DNA of 64,000 nt from Allobosea sp. CS1GBMeth4 (GCF_900185715.1 NZ_FYAS01000016.1:186001-250000), one strand, 5' to 3'; positions 55,920 through 64,000 are shown, counted from the first letter of the stretch. Program-made: numbers and translations. Notes: generated by a model not told the origin, from the sequence alone.

Positions 55920-56738
55920 ATGCTGCGTATCGAGGGTCTGACCAAGCGTTTCGGTGGCAAGGCCGCCGTCGACAACGTCTCCCTGTCGATTCCGCGCGGC
56001 GAGATGGTCGGCATCATCGGCCGCTCCGGCGCCGGCAAGTCGACGCTGCTGCGCATGCTGAACCGCCTCGCCGACGCCGGCGAGGGCCGCATCCTCAGCG
56101 GCGACCGCGACGTCACCGCCCTGCGCGGCGCCGCGCTCAGGTCCTGGCGGCGCGACACGGCGATGATCTTCCAGCAGTTCAACCTCGTCGGACGTCTCGA
56201 CGTCCTGACCAATGTCCTGCTCGGGCGCCTCAACCATCGCTCGGCACCGCTGACGCTGGTCAAGAGCTTCTCGCAGGACGACAAGGTCCGCGCCATCGCG
56301 GCCCTCGAGCGGCTCGACATGGGCCATCTGCTCGCCCAGCGTGCCGAGACCCTGTCCGGCGGTCAGCAACAGCGCGTCGCCATCGCCCGCGCCCTGGTGC
56401 AGGAGCCGAAGGTCATCCTCGCCGACGAGCCGATCGCCTCGCTCGACCCGCGCAACACCCAGGTCGTCATGGACGCGCTGTTCCGCATCAACCGCGAGGA
56501 CGGCATCACCGTCATCTGCAATCTCCACCATCTCGACATCGCCGCGAAGTACTGCGACCGGCTGATCGGCATGGCGGCCGGCAAGGTCGTGTTCGACGGC
56601 CCGCCGCACGCGCTCACCAGCGAGCTCGCCGCCGATCTCTACGGCATCGAGGCCAAGGACGCCGGCGCCGAGGCGCTCGACGCGCTCGAGGCCATCGCCA
56701 GCGCGGAAGCCAAGCGCGCCAAGCAGAACGCCGCCTGA
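55920..56738 (+). CDS. phnC: Phosphonate ABC transporter ATP-binding protein
   Basis: This 272-residue ATPase has Walker [13 protein letters not shown]-loop [25 protein letters not shown] signature [17 protein letters not shown] and Walker [14 protein letters not shown]. The [13 protein letters not shown] stretch is diagnostic for PhnC. The ATG at 55920 was chosen because [13 protein letters not shown] opens the conserved domain and a Pho box lies just upstream. It energises the PhnDE1E2 importer and is the first gene of phnCDEE. Confidence 0.96.
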   Translation: MLRIEGLTKRFGGKAAVDNVSLSIPRGEMVGIIGRSGAGKSTLLRMLNRLADAGEGRILSGDRDVTALRGAALRSWRRDTAMIFQQFNLVGRLDVLTNVLLGRLNHRSAPLTLVKSFSQDDKVRAIAALERLDMGHLLAQRAETLSGGQQQRVAIARALVQEPKVILADEPIASLDPRNTQVVMDALFRINREDGITVICNLHHLDIAAKYCDRLIGMAAGKVVFDGPPHALTSELAADLYGIEAKDAGAEALDALEAIASAEAKRAKQNAA

Positions 56739-56806
56739 AGCAGCGGCCCGCGCCGGGCCTGCCGCACCTGCGACCCTTCACGCCGATCTTTCAAAGGAGC
56801 ACCACC

Positions 56807-57724
56807 ATGCTGACCCGTCGTCTCACGCTCACGCTCGCCGCCTGCGGCCTCGCCGCGACGCTCGCCGGTCCCGCTTTCGCCCAGGACTGGAAGGCCAAGT
56901 ACCCAGAGCTGATCTTCGGCATCATCCCGGCCGAGAACGCCTCGGGCGTCGTCGAGCGCTACACCCCCTTCGTGAACTATCTCTCGAAGGAGCTCGGCAC
57001 CAAGGTGACGCTGCGCATCGCCAATGACTACGCCGCGATCATCGAGGGTCAGCGCGCCGGCAACATCCATATCGGCATGTACGGCCCGGCCTCCTTCGCC
57101 CGCGCGCTGATGACCGGGGCCAAGATCGACGCGTTCGCGATCGAGACCAATCTCGACGGCACCAAGGGCTACTACTCGGTCTTCTACGTGAAGAAGGACT
57201 CGCCGTACCAGAAGGTCGAGGACCTCAAGGGCAAGAATCTCGGCCTCGTCGACCCGAACTCCACCTCCGGCAACAACGTGCCGCGTTTCGTGCTCGACGG
57301 CATGAAGATCGATCCGGAGAGCTTCTTCTCGAAGGTCGTCTACACCGGCAGCCATGAGAACGCGGTCATCGCCCTGCAGCAGGGCACGGTCGACGTCGCC
57401 GCCAACTGGTGGAACGACGAGCAGGAATCGAACCTGCTGCGCATGGACCGCAAGAAGATGGTCAAGGCGGACGATTTCCGCATCATCTACAAGTCGCAGC
57501 AGATCGTGAACTCGCCGATGGCCTATCTCAGCGAGCTGCCGGAGGAGCTGAAGGCGAGGATCCGCGACGCGGTGCTGAACCTCGCCACCAAGGACAAGGC
57601 CGCCTTCGACAAGATCTATGAGGGCAAGCAGGGCCCGCTCGTCGCCGTCGACAACAAGGCCTACGACCCGATCATCGAGCTCAACAGGTTCGTCGACGCG
57701 CTGCGCAAGAAGAAGTCGTCGTGA
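56807..57724 (+). CDS. phnD: Phosphonate ABC transporter substrate-binding protein
   Basis: This 305-residue periplasmic receptor has the signal peptide MLTRRLTLTLAACGLAATLAGPAFAQ. The ligand-binding fold shows FGIIPAENASGVVERYTPFVNYLSKELG, IHIGMYGPASFARALMTGAK and GLVDPNSTSGNNVPRFVLDG. The last of these is the phosphonate-binding Ser/Thr loop. CAAAGGAGCACCACC gives a strong ribosome site. It lies 68 bases after phnC and is followed by a dispersed repeat before phnE. Confidence 0.96.
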   Translation: MLTRRLTLTLAACGLAATLAGPAFAQDWKAKYPELIFGIIPAENASGVVERYTPFVNYLSKELGTKVTLRIANDYAAIIEGQRAGNIHIGMYGPASFARALMTGAKIDAFAIETNLDGTKGYYSVFYVKKDSPYQKVEDLKGKNLGLVDPNSTSGNNVPRFVLDGMKIDPESFFSKVVYTGSHENAVIALQQGTVDVAANWWNDEQESNLLRMDRKKMVKADDFRIIYKSQQIVNSPMAYLSELPEELKARIRDAVLNLATKDKAAFDKIYEGKQGPLVAVDNKAYDPIIELNRFVDALRKKKSS

Positions 57725-57733
57725 GCAGCTGTC

Positions 57734-57801
57734 TGCTCGGGCTCGCCCCGAGCATCTCCTGACCGAGATTCTCGGGTGTGCGCCTCGCGCCGCCCGAGGA
57801 T
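57734..57801. repeat. Two-hairpin dispersed palindromic element, copy E
   Basis: TGCTCGGG (57734-57741) pairs with CCCGAGCA (57747-57754). ATTCTCGGG (57768-57776) pairs with CCCGAGGAT (57793-57801), with one mismatch. It lies in the phnD-phnE spacer and is closest to copy A in its stems. Confidence 0.8.
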
Positions 57802-57858
57802 GACGCCCAGTCCAGGACCGGTGCTGGCCGGTCCTGCGACATGTGTGGAAGCGCTCCC

Positions 57859-58740
57859 ATGACGCTCGCGATCGACCGCAACGCCCCCGCCATCGCCGCC
57901 CATGCCGATCGCTATCGGCGCCAAATGGCGGCGAGGCGCCTGCGCACCCTGCTCGGCGCGCTGGTCTTCCTCGCCTGCGTCGTCCTCGCCGCGTTCGGCG
58001 CCGAGGTCGACCCGGCCAAGTTCGCGCAGAACCTCTGGCGCTTCCCGAAATACATCTACGAGACCTTGCCGACCTTGCGCCTGTCCAGCCTCGGCGCCGA
58101 CCTCGCCGAATGGTACTGGGGTCTCAAGGGCTGGCTGAAACTGCTCTGGCAGACCGTTCTGATCGCCTATGTCGGCACCGTGCTCGGCGCCGCTGGCGGC
58201 TTTCTGCTCTGCTTCACCGCCGCCGCCAATCTCGGCCGCTCCGCCTGGGCGCGCTGGGCGACGCGCCGTTTCCTAGAATTCTGCCGCACCGTTCCCGAGA
58301 TCGTCTTCGCGCTGATCTTCGTCATCGCCTTCGGCCTCGGCCCGCTGCCCGGTGTCCTCGCCATCGCGATCCACACCATGGGCGCGATGGGCAAGCTCTT
58401 CTCCGAAGTCGTCGAGAACATCGACATGAAGCCGGTCGACGGGCTGACCGCGACCGGCGCCGGCTGGTGGCAGACCATCCGCTTCGCGGTGGTGCCGCAG
58501 GTTCTGTCGAATTTCGCCAGCTACGCGCTGCTGCGCTTCGAGATCAATGTCCGCGGCGCCTCGATCATGGGCTTCGTCGGCGCCGGCGGCATCGGCCAGG
58601 ACCTGATCGAGGCGATCCGGAAATTCTACTTCACGGATGTCAGCGCCATCCTGCTGCTGATCATCGTCACGGTGATGCTGATCGACTTCGCCACCGAGCG
58701 GCTGCGCCATGCGCTGCTGAGCCTGGAGCACGGCAAATGA
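57859..58740 (+). CDS. phnE: Phosphonate ABC transporter permease (first)
   Basis: The permease is 293 residues from the ATG at 57859 (MTLAIDRNAPAIAAHADRYRRQ). Membrane helices include LRTLLGALVFLACVVLAAFGAEVD and LLWQTVLIAYVGTVLGAAGGFLLCF. The EAA-type loop is GLTATGAGWWQTIRFAVVPQVLSNFASYALLRFEINVRGASIMGFVGAGGIGQDL. The ending SIMGFVGAGGIGQ is typical of PhnE. It is one of two permeases, the second overlapping its stop by four bases. Confidence 0.94.
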   Translation: MTLAIDRNAPAIAAHADRYRRQMAARRLRTLLGALVFLACVVLAAFGAEVDPAKFAQNLWRFPKYIYETLPTLRLSSLGADLAEWYWGLKGWLKLLWQTVLIAYVGTVLGAAGGFLLCFTAAANLGRSAWARWATRRFLEFCRTVPEIVFALIFVIAFGLGPLPGVLAIAIHTMGAMGKLFSEVVENIDMKPVDGLTATGAGWWQTIRFAVVPQVLSNFASYALLRFEINVRGASIMGFVGAGGIGQDLIEAIRKFYFTDVSAILLLIIVTVMLIDFATERLRHALLSLEHGK

Positions 58741-59591
58741 CGCTCGCCCTCTCCGCCGCCGACCGCGCCGCGCTGATCGCCCGGCACAGGGCCGCGATCG
58801 ACGGCTCGCTCCGGACGAGGCTCGTCACCATCGCGGTGATCGCCGGCCTCGCCGGGCTGTTCCTCTACGGCGTCGCCTCGCTCGAGGCCTCGCTCTGGAA
58901 GATCCTGGCCGGCTTCGCCAATCTCGGCAGCTTCGTCGCGCTGATGCTGCCGCCCGATCCGGGCTCGCTCGCCCGCGCCGTCATCTTCGTCAAGGCGCTG
59001 TTCGAGACGATCGCCATCGCCTTCCTCGGTACGGTGCTGGCCGCGGCCCTCGCCTTCCCGCTCGGCTTCCTCGCCGCCAGGAACGTCGTCGCCAACCGCG
59101 TCGTGCACTTCTTCGCCCGGCGCTCGCTCGACACGGTGCGCGGCGTCGACGCGCTGATCTGGGCGCTGATCTGGATCAACGTCGTCGGCCTCGGGCCCTT
59201 CGCCGGCATGCTGGCCATCATGACCAGCGATCTCGGCGCCTTCGGCAAGCTGTTCTCCGAGGCGATCGAGGCGGCCGACAGGAAGCCGGTCGAGGGCGTC
59301 GCCTCGGTCGGCGGCGGCAGGGCGCACGAGATCCGCTTCGGCCTGATCCCGCAGGTGCTGCCGGTGATCGCCAGCCAGGTGCTCTACTACATCGAGTCGA
59401 ACACCCGCTCCTCGACCATCATCGGCATCGTCGGCGCCGGCGGCATCGGCCTGCATCTGGCCGAGACGATCCGCACGCTCGAATGGCAGCAGGTCTCCTT
59501 CCTGATCCTGCTGATCCTGGCGGCGGTGACCGCGATCGACTTCCTCTCGAACAGGCTGCGCTTCGCCATCATCGGCAAGCGGGCGAATTGA
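58737..59591 (+). CDS. phnE: Phosphonate ABC transporter permease (second)
   Basis: This is a 284-residue permease. The PhnE signatures are GFLAARNVVANRVVHFFARRSLDTVRGVDALIWALIWINVVG and the loop GGGRAHEIRFGLIPQVLPVIASQVLYYIESNTRSSTIIGIVGAGGIGLHL. The ATG at 58737 overlaps the stop of the first permease as ATGA. The two permeases pair in the membrane. The gene ends 17 bases before a convergent hydrolase gene, with a short GCCCC/GGGGC hairpin in between. Confidence 0.94.
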   Translation: MTLALSAADRAALIARHRAAIDGSLRTRLVTIAVIAGLAGLFLYGVASLEASLWKILAGFANLGSFVALMLPPDPGSLARAVIFVKALFETIAIAFLGTVLAAALAFPLGFLAARNVVANRVVHFFARRSLDTVRGVDALIWALIWINVVGLGPFAGMLAIMTSDLGAFGKLFSEAIEAADRKPVEGVASVGGGRAHEIRFGLIPQVLPVIASQVLYYIESNTRSSTIIGIVGAGGIGLHLAETIRTLEWQQVSFLILLILAAVTAIDFLSNRLRFAIIGKRAN

Positions 59592-59608
59592 CGAGGCCCC
59601 CCGGGGCT

Positions 59609-60691
59609 TCAGTTCTGGCCCGGGCTGCGCCGCGGCACCGTCGCGAGCCATGCCGCGAGGTCCTTCGCCCAGAACTTCGCCATGCCCGTGGTGCCGTGCC
59701 CCCGCGTATCCTCGCTCGCCGGGATCAGCAGCAGCCTGGCATTCGGCAGGCGCTTCAGCTCGCTCTCCATGATTCCGGTCTCGGGCGGATTGCGCTCGTC
59801 ATCGGCCGAGTTGATCGCCAGCAGCGGCGCCTTGATCGCCGCCAGCTTCGGCGAGGGATTGTAGTCCCGTGACGAATCCCATTGGTAGAGAAAGTCGTTG
59901 GCATCGGCGCTGAACGGCGCTTTCAGCCGGTCGTCGAGCAGCTTGTCGGCGGCCTCGCGCGTCGGGGCGATCTTCTGATAGGCGAGCGTGCCGCCATTGG
60001 TCGCAATGCCGAAGAAGACGTTGGCGACGCGGAAAGCCGCGGGCTGGACGGAATAGTCCCCGCCCTTCCAATCGGGGTCGTTGCGGACGGCGTCGATGAT
60101 CATCCGCCGCATCATCCAGTTGCGGCTCGACATCTCGGTCGGCTGCGACGCCATCGGCACCAGCGCATCCATGAAATCGGGGTATTTCACGCCCCACATC
60201 CAGCTGTGCATGCCGCCCATCGAGTTGCCGAGGACGAGGCGGACATGGCGGATGCCGAGGCCCTCCTTCACCAGCCGGTACTGCGCCTCGACCATGTCGT
60301 CGTAATTGTAGCGCGGGAACTTCGCCCGCAGGCCATCGGACGGCTTCGACGACGAGCCGGCGCCGATCGCGTCGGGCAGGATGATGAAGTATTTCGTCGC
60401 GTCGAGCGCCTGGCCGGCGCCGAAGAGCTCGCCGGCGAAGCCCGGCGTCAGCATGCTCGCCGCCGAGCCGGCCGTGCCGTGCAGGATCACCACGGGCTCG
60501 CCGGACGGTTCGCCCACTGTCGCATAGCCCAGCTTCAGCTCAGGCAGCGTCTCGCCGCTGCTGAAGCGGAAATCCTTGATGGTGAAGCTGCCGCGCTTGG
60601 GCGCCGGAAATTCGGCCGCCGAGGCCAGCCAGGACAGACAGCAGAACGCGGCGACGACCGCCGCGCGCAGAGGCGAGATCGCGATGCACAT
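59609..60691 (-). CDS. Exported alpha/beta-hydrolase, homoserine-acetyltransferase-like fold
   Basis: This 360-residue protein has a signal peptide (MCIAISPLRAAVVAAFCCLSWLASAAEF). The alpha/beta-hydrolase core shows VVILHGTAGSA (oxyanion strand), VLGNSMGGMHSW (nucleophile elbow GNSMGG) and INSADDERNPPETG (Asp region). A late His is in EDTRGHGTTG. It resembles MetX-type hydrolases in length and order but is exported, so it is not MetX itself. The start at 60691 has GGGGAAACGCC upstream. It sits on the minus strand between the phn transporter and catabolic genes, so a role in phosphonate ester use is possible but unproven. Confidence 0.85.
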   Translation of the reverse strand: MCIAISPLRAAVVAAFCCLSWLASAAEFPAPKRGSFTIKDFRFSSGETLPELKLGYATVGEPSGEPVVILHGTAGSAASMLTPGFAGELFGAGQALDATKYFIILPDAIGAGSSSKPSDGLRAKFPRYNYDDMVEAQYRLVKEGLGIRHVRLVLGNSMGGMHSWMWGVKYPDFMDALVPMASQPTEMSSRNWMMRRMIIDAVRNDPDWKGGDYSVQPAAFRVANVFFGIATNGGTLAYQKIAPTREAADKLLDDRLKAPFSADANDFLYQWDSSRDYNPSPKLAAIKAPLLAINSADDERNPPETGIMESELKRLPNARLLLIPASEDTRGHGTTGMAKFWAKDLAAWLATVPRRSPGQN

Positions 60692-60820
60692 TGGCGTTTC
60701 CCCTTCGGCCGGCACGATCACGACGTCGCGCTCATCGGCTCCGGCCGAGCATCGCGCCGCGTCCCGCGGCCGGCAAGGCGAAAGCCGCGACAGCGCGATC
60801 ACCAACCGGCGCGCGGTGCC

Positions 60821-61570
60821 TCAGTCGCCGAAGGGTTCGACCACCATCTCCATCCGCTCGCCGGCGAAGACGCTGTTGACGATGTGGATCGGCGTCAGGT
60901 CGGGCAGCGCGTCGATCGCGTCGGAGGTCAGCACCGCTGCGCCCGGCTCGATCCTGAGCAGCGCCGCCTCGCGCTCGCCGGCGAGCCGCGCCGCCAGCCG
61001 GGTCGAGCGCCGGACATAGTCGGGAATCCCGCAGGCCCTGAAGGCGGCGGTGATCGACGACCCCGCCCCCGTCAGGACCTGGTCGAAGCGCGGGAAGCGT
61101 TCGGCGCAAAGATAATGGATGCCGGTCCCGACCGGCGTGCCCCCGGCCCGGCTCAGGGTCTCGATCGCCCAGAGCGGCGTTCCCTGCGGCACGCCGAGCG
61201 CCTCGCAATGCTGCGCCTCTCCGGCGACGATCTCGGAGGACAGCACCGCCCCGCTGACGGCGATCCCGGCTGCGCCGAAATTGGTGCGCATGCTGACCCG
61301 GCGGCCCAGCTTGTAGGGGAAGCGCGGCGCCGTCACCTGCGTGCCGCGTCCGCGTGACACCGTCACCAGCCCGCGCTCGGCCAGATGCCGGAAAGCCTGA
61401 CGCACCGTGTGCCGGTGCACGCCATAGCGCTCGGCCAGCGCGACCGAGGCCGGCAGCGTGTCGCCGGGTACGTATTCGCCCTGCTCGATCGAAGCGGCGA
61501 GCGCATCGGCGATCCGCCGCCAGGCCGTGCCGCCATCGCCGCCCTGATTGTCCGGCATGCCGCCCGTCAT
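60821..61570 (-). CDS. phnF: PhnF-type GntR/HutC family regulator of phosphonate genes
   Basis: The regulator is about 249 residues. The winged HTH is WRRIADALAASIEQGEYVPGDTLPASVALAERYGVHRHTVRQAFRHLAERGLVTVSRGRGTQV, followed by a UTRA effector domain (HIVNSVFAGERMEMVVEPFGD at the end). The ATG at 61570 is preferred because TTGGATG precedes it. ATGs at 61558 and 61615 are alternatives. It is divergent from phnG, and the spacer contains two TATAGAC/GTCTAGAC-like sites, so it likely represses the C-P lyase operon. Confidence 0.9.
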   Translation of the reverse strand: MTGGMPDNQGGDGGTAWRRIADALAASIEQGEYVPGDTLPASVALAERYGVHRHTVRQAFRHLAERGLVTVSRGRGTQVTAPRFPYKLGRRVSMRTNFGAAGIAVSGAVLSSEIVAGEAQHCEALGVPQGTPLWAIETLSRAGGTPVGTGIHYLCAERFPRFDQVLTGAGSSITAAFRACGIPDYVRRSTRLAARLAGEREAALLRIEPGAAVLTSDAIDALPDLTPIHIVNSVFAGERMEMVVEPFGD

Positions 61571-61587
61571 CAAAATTTCATCCAAAA

Positions 61588-61630
61588 TGTATAGACCTTT
61601 TGAACCGGTGTTCATATTATAGTCTAGACA
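61588..61630. promoter_or_regulatory. Two PhnF-like operator sites between phnF and phnG
   Basis: TGTATAGACC at 61588-61597 and AGTCTAGACA at 61621-61630 (with palindrome GTCTAGAC at 61622-61629) lie 33 bases apart. They sit in the 88-base gap between the phnF and phnG starts. Both resemble TGGTATAGACCA, which I recall as the mycobacterial PhnF site. The match is by eye. Confidence 0.55.
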
Positions 61631-61658
61631 TTCAGAATTGGCGAGAGGCCGACACGGC

Positions 61659-62099
61659 ATGACCGAAACCGCGACACGTCAGCATTGGATGGCTGTCCTC
61701 GCACGCGCCACGCAAGGCGAGATCGACGCCCTTCTGCAGCAGGCGGGACCGTTGCCGACGCATGAGCTGCTGAAGGCGCCCGAAACCGGCACCGTCATGG
61801 TCGAGGGCCGCGCCGGCGGCGCCGGCCGCCGATTCAACCTCGGCGAGGCGACGGTGACGCGCTGCGTCGTCCGGCTCGACAGCGGCGCGATGGGCTTCTC
61901 CTACGCACTCGGCCGCGACGGGCGCAAGGCGCGGCTGGCGGCGATCACCGACGCGCTCCTCCAAAGCGAGACCGATGCCGGCCCGCTGCGGCGTGGCGTG
62001 GCGCTGCTGGCGGCACGGCAGCGGGCGGCACGCGAGCGCGCCTCGCGCAAGGCGGCCGCGACCAAGGTCGATTTCTTCACGCTGGTCAGGGGCGGCTGA
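61659..62099 (+). CDS. phnG: Carbon-phosphorus lyase subunit PhnG
   Basis: This 146-residue core subunit of the C-P lyase complex contains RQHWMAVLARATQGEIDALL, MVEGRAGGAGRRFNLGEATVTRCVVRL and GFSYALGRDGRKARLAAITDALLQ, the family signature. It ends with TKVDFFTLVRGG. It forms the PhnG2H2I2J2 assembly, in which I attaches ribose triphosphate and J cleaves the C-P bond. The stop overlaps the phnH start by one base (TGATG). Confidence 0.95.
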   Translation: MTETATRQHWMAVLARATQGEIDALLQQAGPLPTHELLKAPETGTVMVEGRAGGAGRRFNLGEATVTRCVVRLDSGAMGFSYALGRDGRKARLAAITDALLQSETDAGPLRRGVALLAARQRAARERASRKAAATKVDFFTLVRGG

Positions 62100-62704
62100 T
62101 GGCTCACGACGACACCCGCATCGGCGCCGGCTTCGCCGATCCGGTTTTCCAGTCGCAAGGCGCCTTCCGTGCGTTGCTGGCGGCGCTCTCCGAGCCGGGC
62201 CTCGCTCGCGACCTCGGCCATGCCGTCGACGCGCCGCCGGGGCTTGCTCAGGCGACCGCGGTCGCGCTGCTGACGCTCGCCGATTACGAGACGCCGATCT
62301 GGCTGCCGGCCGCCCTGCGCGACGGTCCTGCCGGCGCCTGGCTGCGCTTTCATTGCGCCGCCGCCCTGGTCGACGATCCCGCCCGCGCCGCTTTCGCCGT
62401 GATCGACGGCGCTGCGCCCGAACCGCAGCTCGCTTCCTTCAACGCCGGCGACGATCAGTTCCCGGACCGTTCGACCACCGTGCTCGTCCAGTGCGCCGGG
62501 CTCGACGGCGGCGAGACGGTCACGCTCGCAGGGCCGGGGATTCCCGGCCGGCGCACGATCGCTCCAGCCGGCCTGCGCGCCGGCTTCTGGGCCGAGGTCG
62601 CGGGCAACGCCGCGCTCTACCCGCTCGGCGTCGACCTGCTGCTGATCCATGGCGCCGAGGTCCTCGGCCTACCGCGCTCGACGCAGATTCTGGAGACCCG
62701 CTGA
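62099..62704 (+). CDS. phnH: Carbon-phosphorus lyase subunit PhnH
   Basis: This 201-residue PhnH contains FADPVFQSQGAFRALLAALSEPG, LLTLADYETPIWLP and FPDRSTTVLVQCAGLDGG, ending LGVDLLLIHGAEVLGLPRSTQI. PhnH is a structural subunit with a PLP-transferase-like fold lacking PLP. Its start overlaps the phnG stop, and phnI begins 22 bases downstream after GGGAGC. Confidence 0.95.
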   Translation: MAHDDTRIGAGFADPVFQSQGAFRALLAALSEPGLARDLGHAVDAPPGLAQATAVALLTLADYETPIWLPAALRDGPAGAWLRFHCAAALVDDPARAAFAVIDGAAPEPQLASFNAGDDQFPDRSTTVLVQCAGLDGGETVTLAGPGIPGRRTIAPAGLRAGFWAEVAGNAALYPLGVDLLLIHGAEVLGLPRSTQILETR

Positions 62705-62726
62705 TGCCCCGCCGGGAGCTTTACTG

Positions 62727-63965
62727 ATGTATGTCGCGGTCAAGGGCGGGGAAGCCGCCATCCTCGCCAGTCATGATCTCGTGGCCGAGGCGCGTCGCGG
62801 CGACGAGAGCGTGCCGGAACTGGCCGTCGCCCAGATCCGCGAGCAGATGGGCCTGGCCTGCGCCCGGGTCATGAACGAAGGCTCGCTCTACGATCCCGAC
62901 CTCGCCGCGCTGGCGCTGAAGCAGGCGCAGGGCGACGCGATCGAGGCCGCCTTCCTGATGCGCGCCTACCGCACCACCCTGCCGCGCTTCGGCTCCTCCG
63001 AGCCGCTCGACACCGCCAGGATGGCGATCCGCCGCCGCGTCTCCGCGACCTACAAGGACCTGCCCGGCGGCCAGGTCCTCGGCCCGACCTACGACTACAC
63101 GCACCGGCTGTTCGATTTTTCGCTGACGGAACCGCGACCCGCCCCCTCTCCACCCGCGGGAGAGGGTTGGGGTGAGCGGTCGCGCGACGCTGCCGGCACT
63201 TCGCCTGCAAGAGCCGCCAACGATTCCGGCCTGCGCAACCCTTCATCCGCCCCTTCGGGGCACCTTCTCCCGCAAGGGGAGAAGGATAGGGAGCCCCTCG
63301 ACTCGCAGATGCCGCGCGTGCCGGACATCCTCGGCGCCGAAGGGCTGATGGAGGAGGAGGCCCCGCCCGAAGGCGATCCGCGCCCCTTCGATCTCACCCG
63401 TGAGCCCGTCACCTTCCCGGCAGAGCGCGATGTCCGCCTGCAGGCGATGGCCCGCGGCGACGAGGGCTTCCTGCTCGGCCTCGGCTATTCCGTCCAGCGC
63501 GGCTTCGGCGGCAACCATCCCTTCGTCGGCGAGATCAGGGTCGGCGAGGTCGCGGTCGAATTCGTGCCGGAGGAACTCGGCTTCGCCGTCGACCTCGGCG
63601 AGATCACGCTGACCGAGTGCCAGATGGTCAACCAGTTCGCCGGCTCCAAGGACGTGCCGCCGCAGTTCACCCGCGGCTACGGCCTCTCCTTCGGCCACAG
63701 TGAGCGCAAGGCGATGTCGATGTCGCTGGTCGACCGGGCGCTCAAGGCCAGGGAATTCGGCGAGGCGGCCGACTATCCGGCGCAGCAGGACGAGTTCGTC
63801 CTCTACCACTCCGACAATGTCGAGGCGGCCGGCTTCGTCGAGCATCTGAAGCTGCCGCACTATGTCGATTTTCAGGGCGAGCTCGAACTGATCCGTCGCA
63901 TCCGCAAGGAGCGCGAGCAGCGCCTTGCCGAGCAACAGGAAGCCCTGCCGGAGGCCGCGGAATGA
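62727..63965 (+). CDS. phnI: Carbon-phosphorus lyase subunit PhnI with an inserted repeat-encoded segment
   Basis: PhnI is the nucleosidase-like subunit that couples phosphonate to the ribose of ATP in the C-P lyase complex. The product is 412 residues, about 40-55 longer than usual. Conserved PhnI blocks flank the extra stretch: YVAVKGGEAAILASHDLVAEARRG, TYKDLPGGQVLGPTYDYTHRLFDFSL and, after it, PRVPDILGAEGLMEEE, LGYSVQRGFGGNHPFVGEIRVGEV and LSFGHSERKAMSMSLVDRAL. Residues 135-190 are low-complexity and encoded by a dispersed palindromic repeat (63142-63286) that stays in frame. The stop overlaps phnJ (ATGA). Confidence 0.95.
   Translation: MYVAVKGGEAAILASHDLVAEARRGDESVPELAVAQIREQMGLACARVMNEGSLYDPDLAALALKQAQGDAIEAAFLMRAYRTTLPRFGSSEPLDTARMAIRRRVSATYKDLPGGQVLGPTYDYTHRLFDFSLTEPRPAPSPPAGEGWGERSRDAAGTSPARAANDSGLRNPSSAPSGHLLPQGEKDREPLDSQMPRVPDILGAEGLMEEEAPPEGDPRPFDLTREPVTFPAERDVRLQAMARGDEGFLLGLGYSVQRGFGGNHPFVGEIRVGEVAVEFVPEELGFAVDLGEITLTECQMVNQFAGSKDVPPQFTRGYGLSFGHSERKAMSMSLVDRALKAREFGEAADYPAQQDEFVLYHSDNVEAAGFVEHLKLPHYVDFQGELELIRRIRKEREQRLAEQQEALPEAAE
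63142..63286 (+). repeat. Bipartite palindromic repeat inserted in phnI
   Basis: CCCTCTCC (63144-63151) pairs with GGAGAGGG (63159-63166), and CCTTCTCC (63263-63270) pairs with GGAGAAGG (63278-63285). Outer sequences match the pbpC copy at 47243-47393. Between the hairpins lies a variable 100-base section. The whole element is an in-frame insertion in phnI. Confidence 0.9.
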
Positions 63966-64000
63966 CCCTGCACCAGAGCATCACCGAGGATACGAAGCCG
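63962..64000 (+). CDS. phnJ: PhnJ (carbon-phosphorus lyase radical-SAM subunit), N-terminal fragment
   Basis: An ATG overlaps the phnI stop as ATGA and opens MTLHQSITEDTKP up to the window end. Position after phnGHI, and overlap with phnI, make this the start of phnJ. Only 13 codons are visible, so no catalytic cysteines can be checked. Confidence 0.75.
   Translation, partial: MTLHQSITEDTKP

Overview
This window is high-GC chromosomal DNA from an alphaproteobacterium of the order Hyphomicrobiales. Gene content and intergenic repeats look like Bosea or a close relative; that genus guess is an inference from remembered family resemblance, not a search. Evidence for the order includes a split F-type ATPase operon (atpHAGDC), an sdhCDAB operon, a mesaconyl-CoA hydratase of the ethylmalonyl-CoA pathway, tripartite tricarboxylate transporters, and dispersed palindromic elements typical of Rhizobiales genomes. 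No rRNA, tRNA, CRISPR array, transposase or phage gene was seen.

Layout. 1-2.2 kb: end of an FAD amino-acid oxidase gene and two dipeptide-type ABC permeases. 2.2-7.6 kb (minus): HNH endonuclease, 3-hydroxybutyryl-CoA dehydrogenase, etfA, etfB, rhomboid protease, cobalamin adenosyltransferase and an Lrp regulator divergent from hppD. 9-12 kb: LysR/EamA divergent pair, a RibD-fold reductase with a palindromic operator, a small secreted protein. 12.2-17.3 kb: TetR-controlled RND efflux operon with a 24-bp palindrome. 17.5-19.6 kb: glutamine amidotransferase plus FAD oxidase. 19.7-23.2 kb: sdhCDAB. 23.4-24.6 kb: an unrecognised zincin-type protease overlapping a small exported protein. 24.6-29.2 kb: mch, an Asp/Glu racemase-fold enzyme, a PLP dehydratase open in frame with a DUF429 protein, and an Mcl2-like CoA lyase. 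29.3-34.6 kb: atpHAGDC. 34.8-40.2 kb: priA and tctCBA. 40.3-49.5 kb: a triad-less protease-like protein divergent from an alpha-2-macroglobulin and PBP1C pair. 49.6-55.8 kb: a Bug receptor and a second RND system with a divergent TetR. 55.9-64 kb: phnCDE1E2, an alpha/beta hydrolase, phnF and divergent phnGHIJ (phnJ cut by the edge).

How parts fit. PhnCDE imports phosphonates under a well-formed Pho box, and PhnGHIJ cleaves them under PhnF control. The etf/hbd genes, mch, the CoA lyase and the adenosyltransferase fit short-chain acyl-CoA assimilation. Sdh and ATP synthase are core respiration. Alpha-2-macroglobulin with PBP1C is an envelope defence and repair pair.

The most unusual signals are: a bipartite palindromic repeat read as protein inside phnI and at the N-terminus of pbpC; the zincin/exported-protein pair; the DUF429-dehydratase open frame; the serine-protease-like protein lacking all three triad residues; and an ATPase operon in which every non-overlapping gene junction carries a different palindromic repeat.
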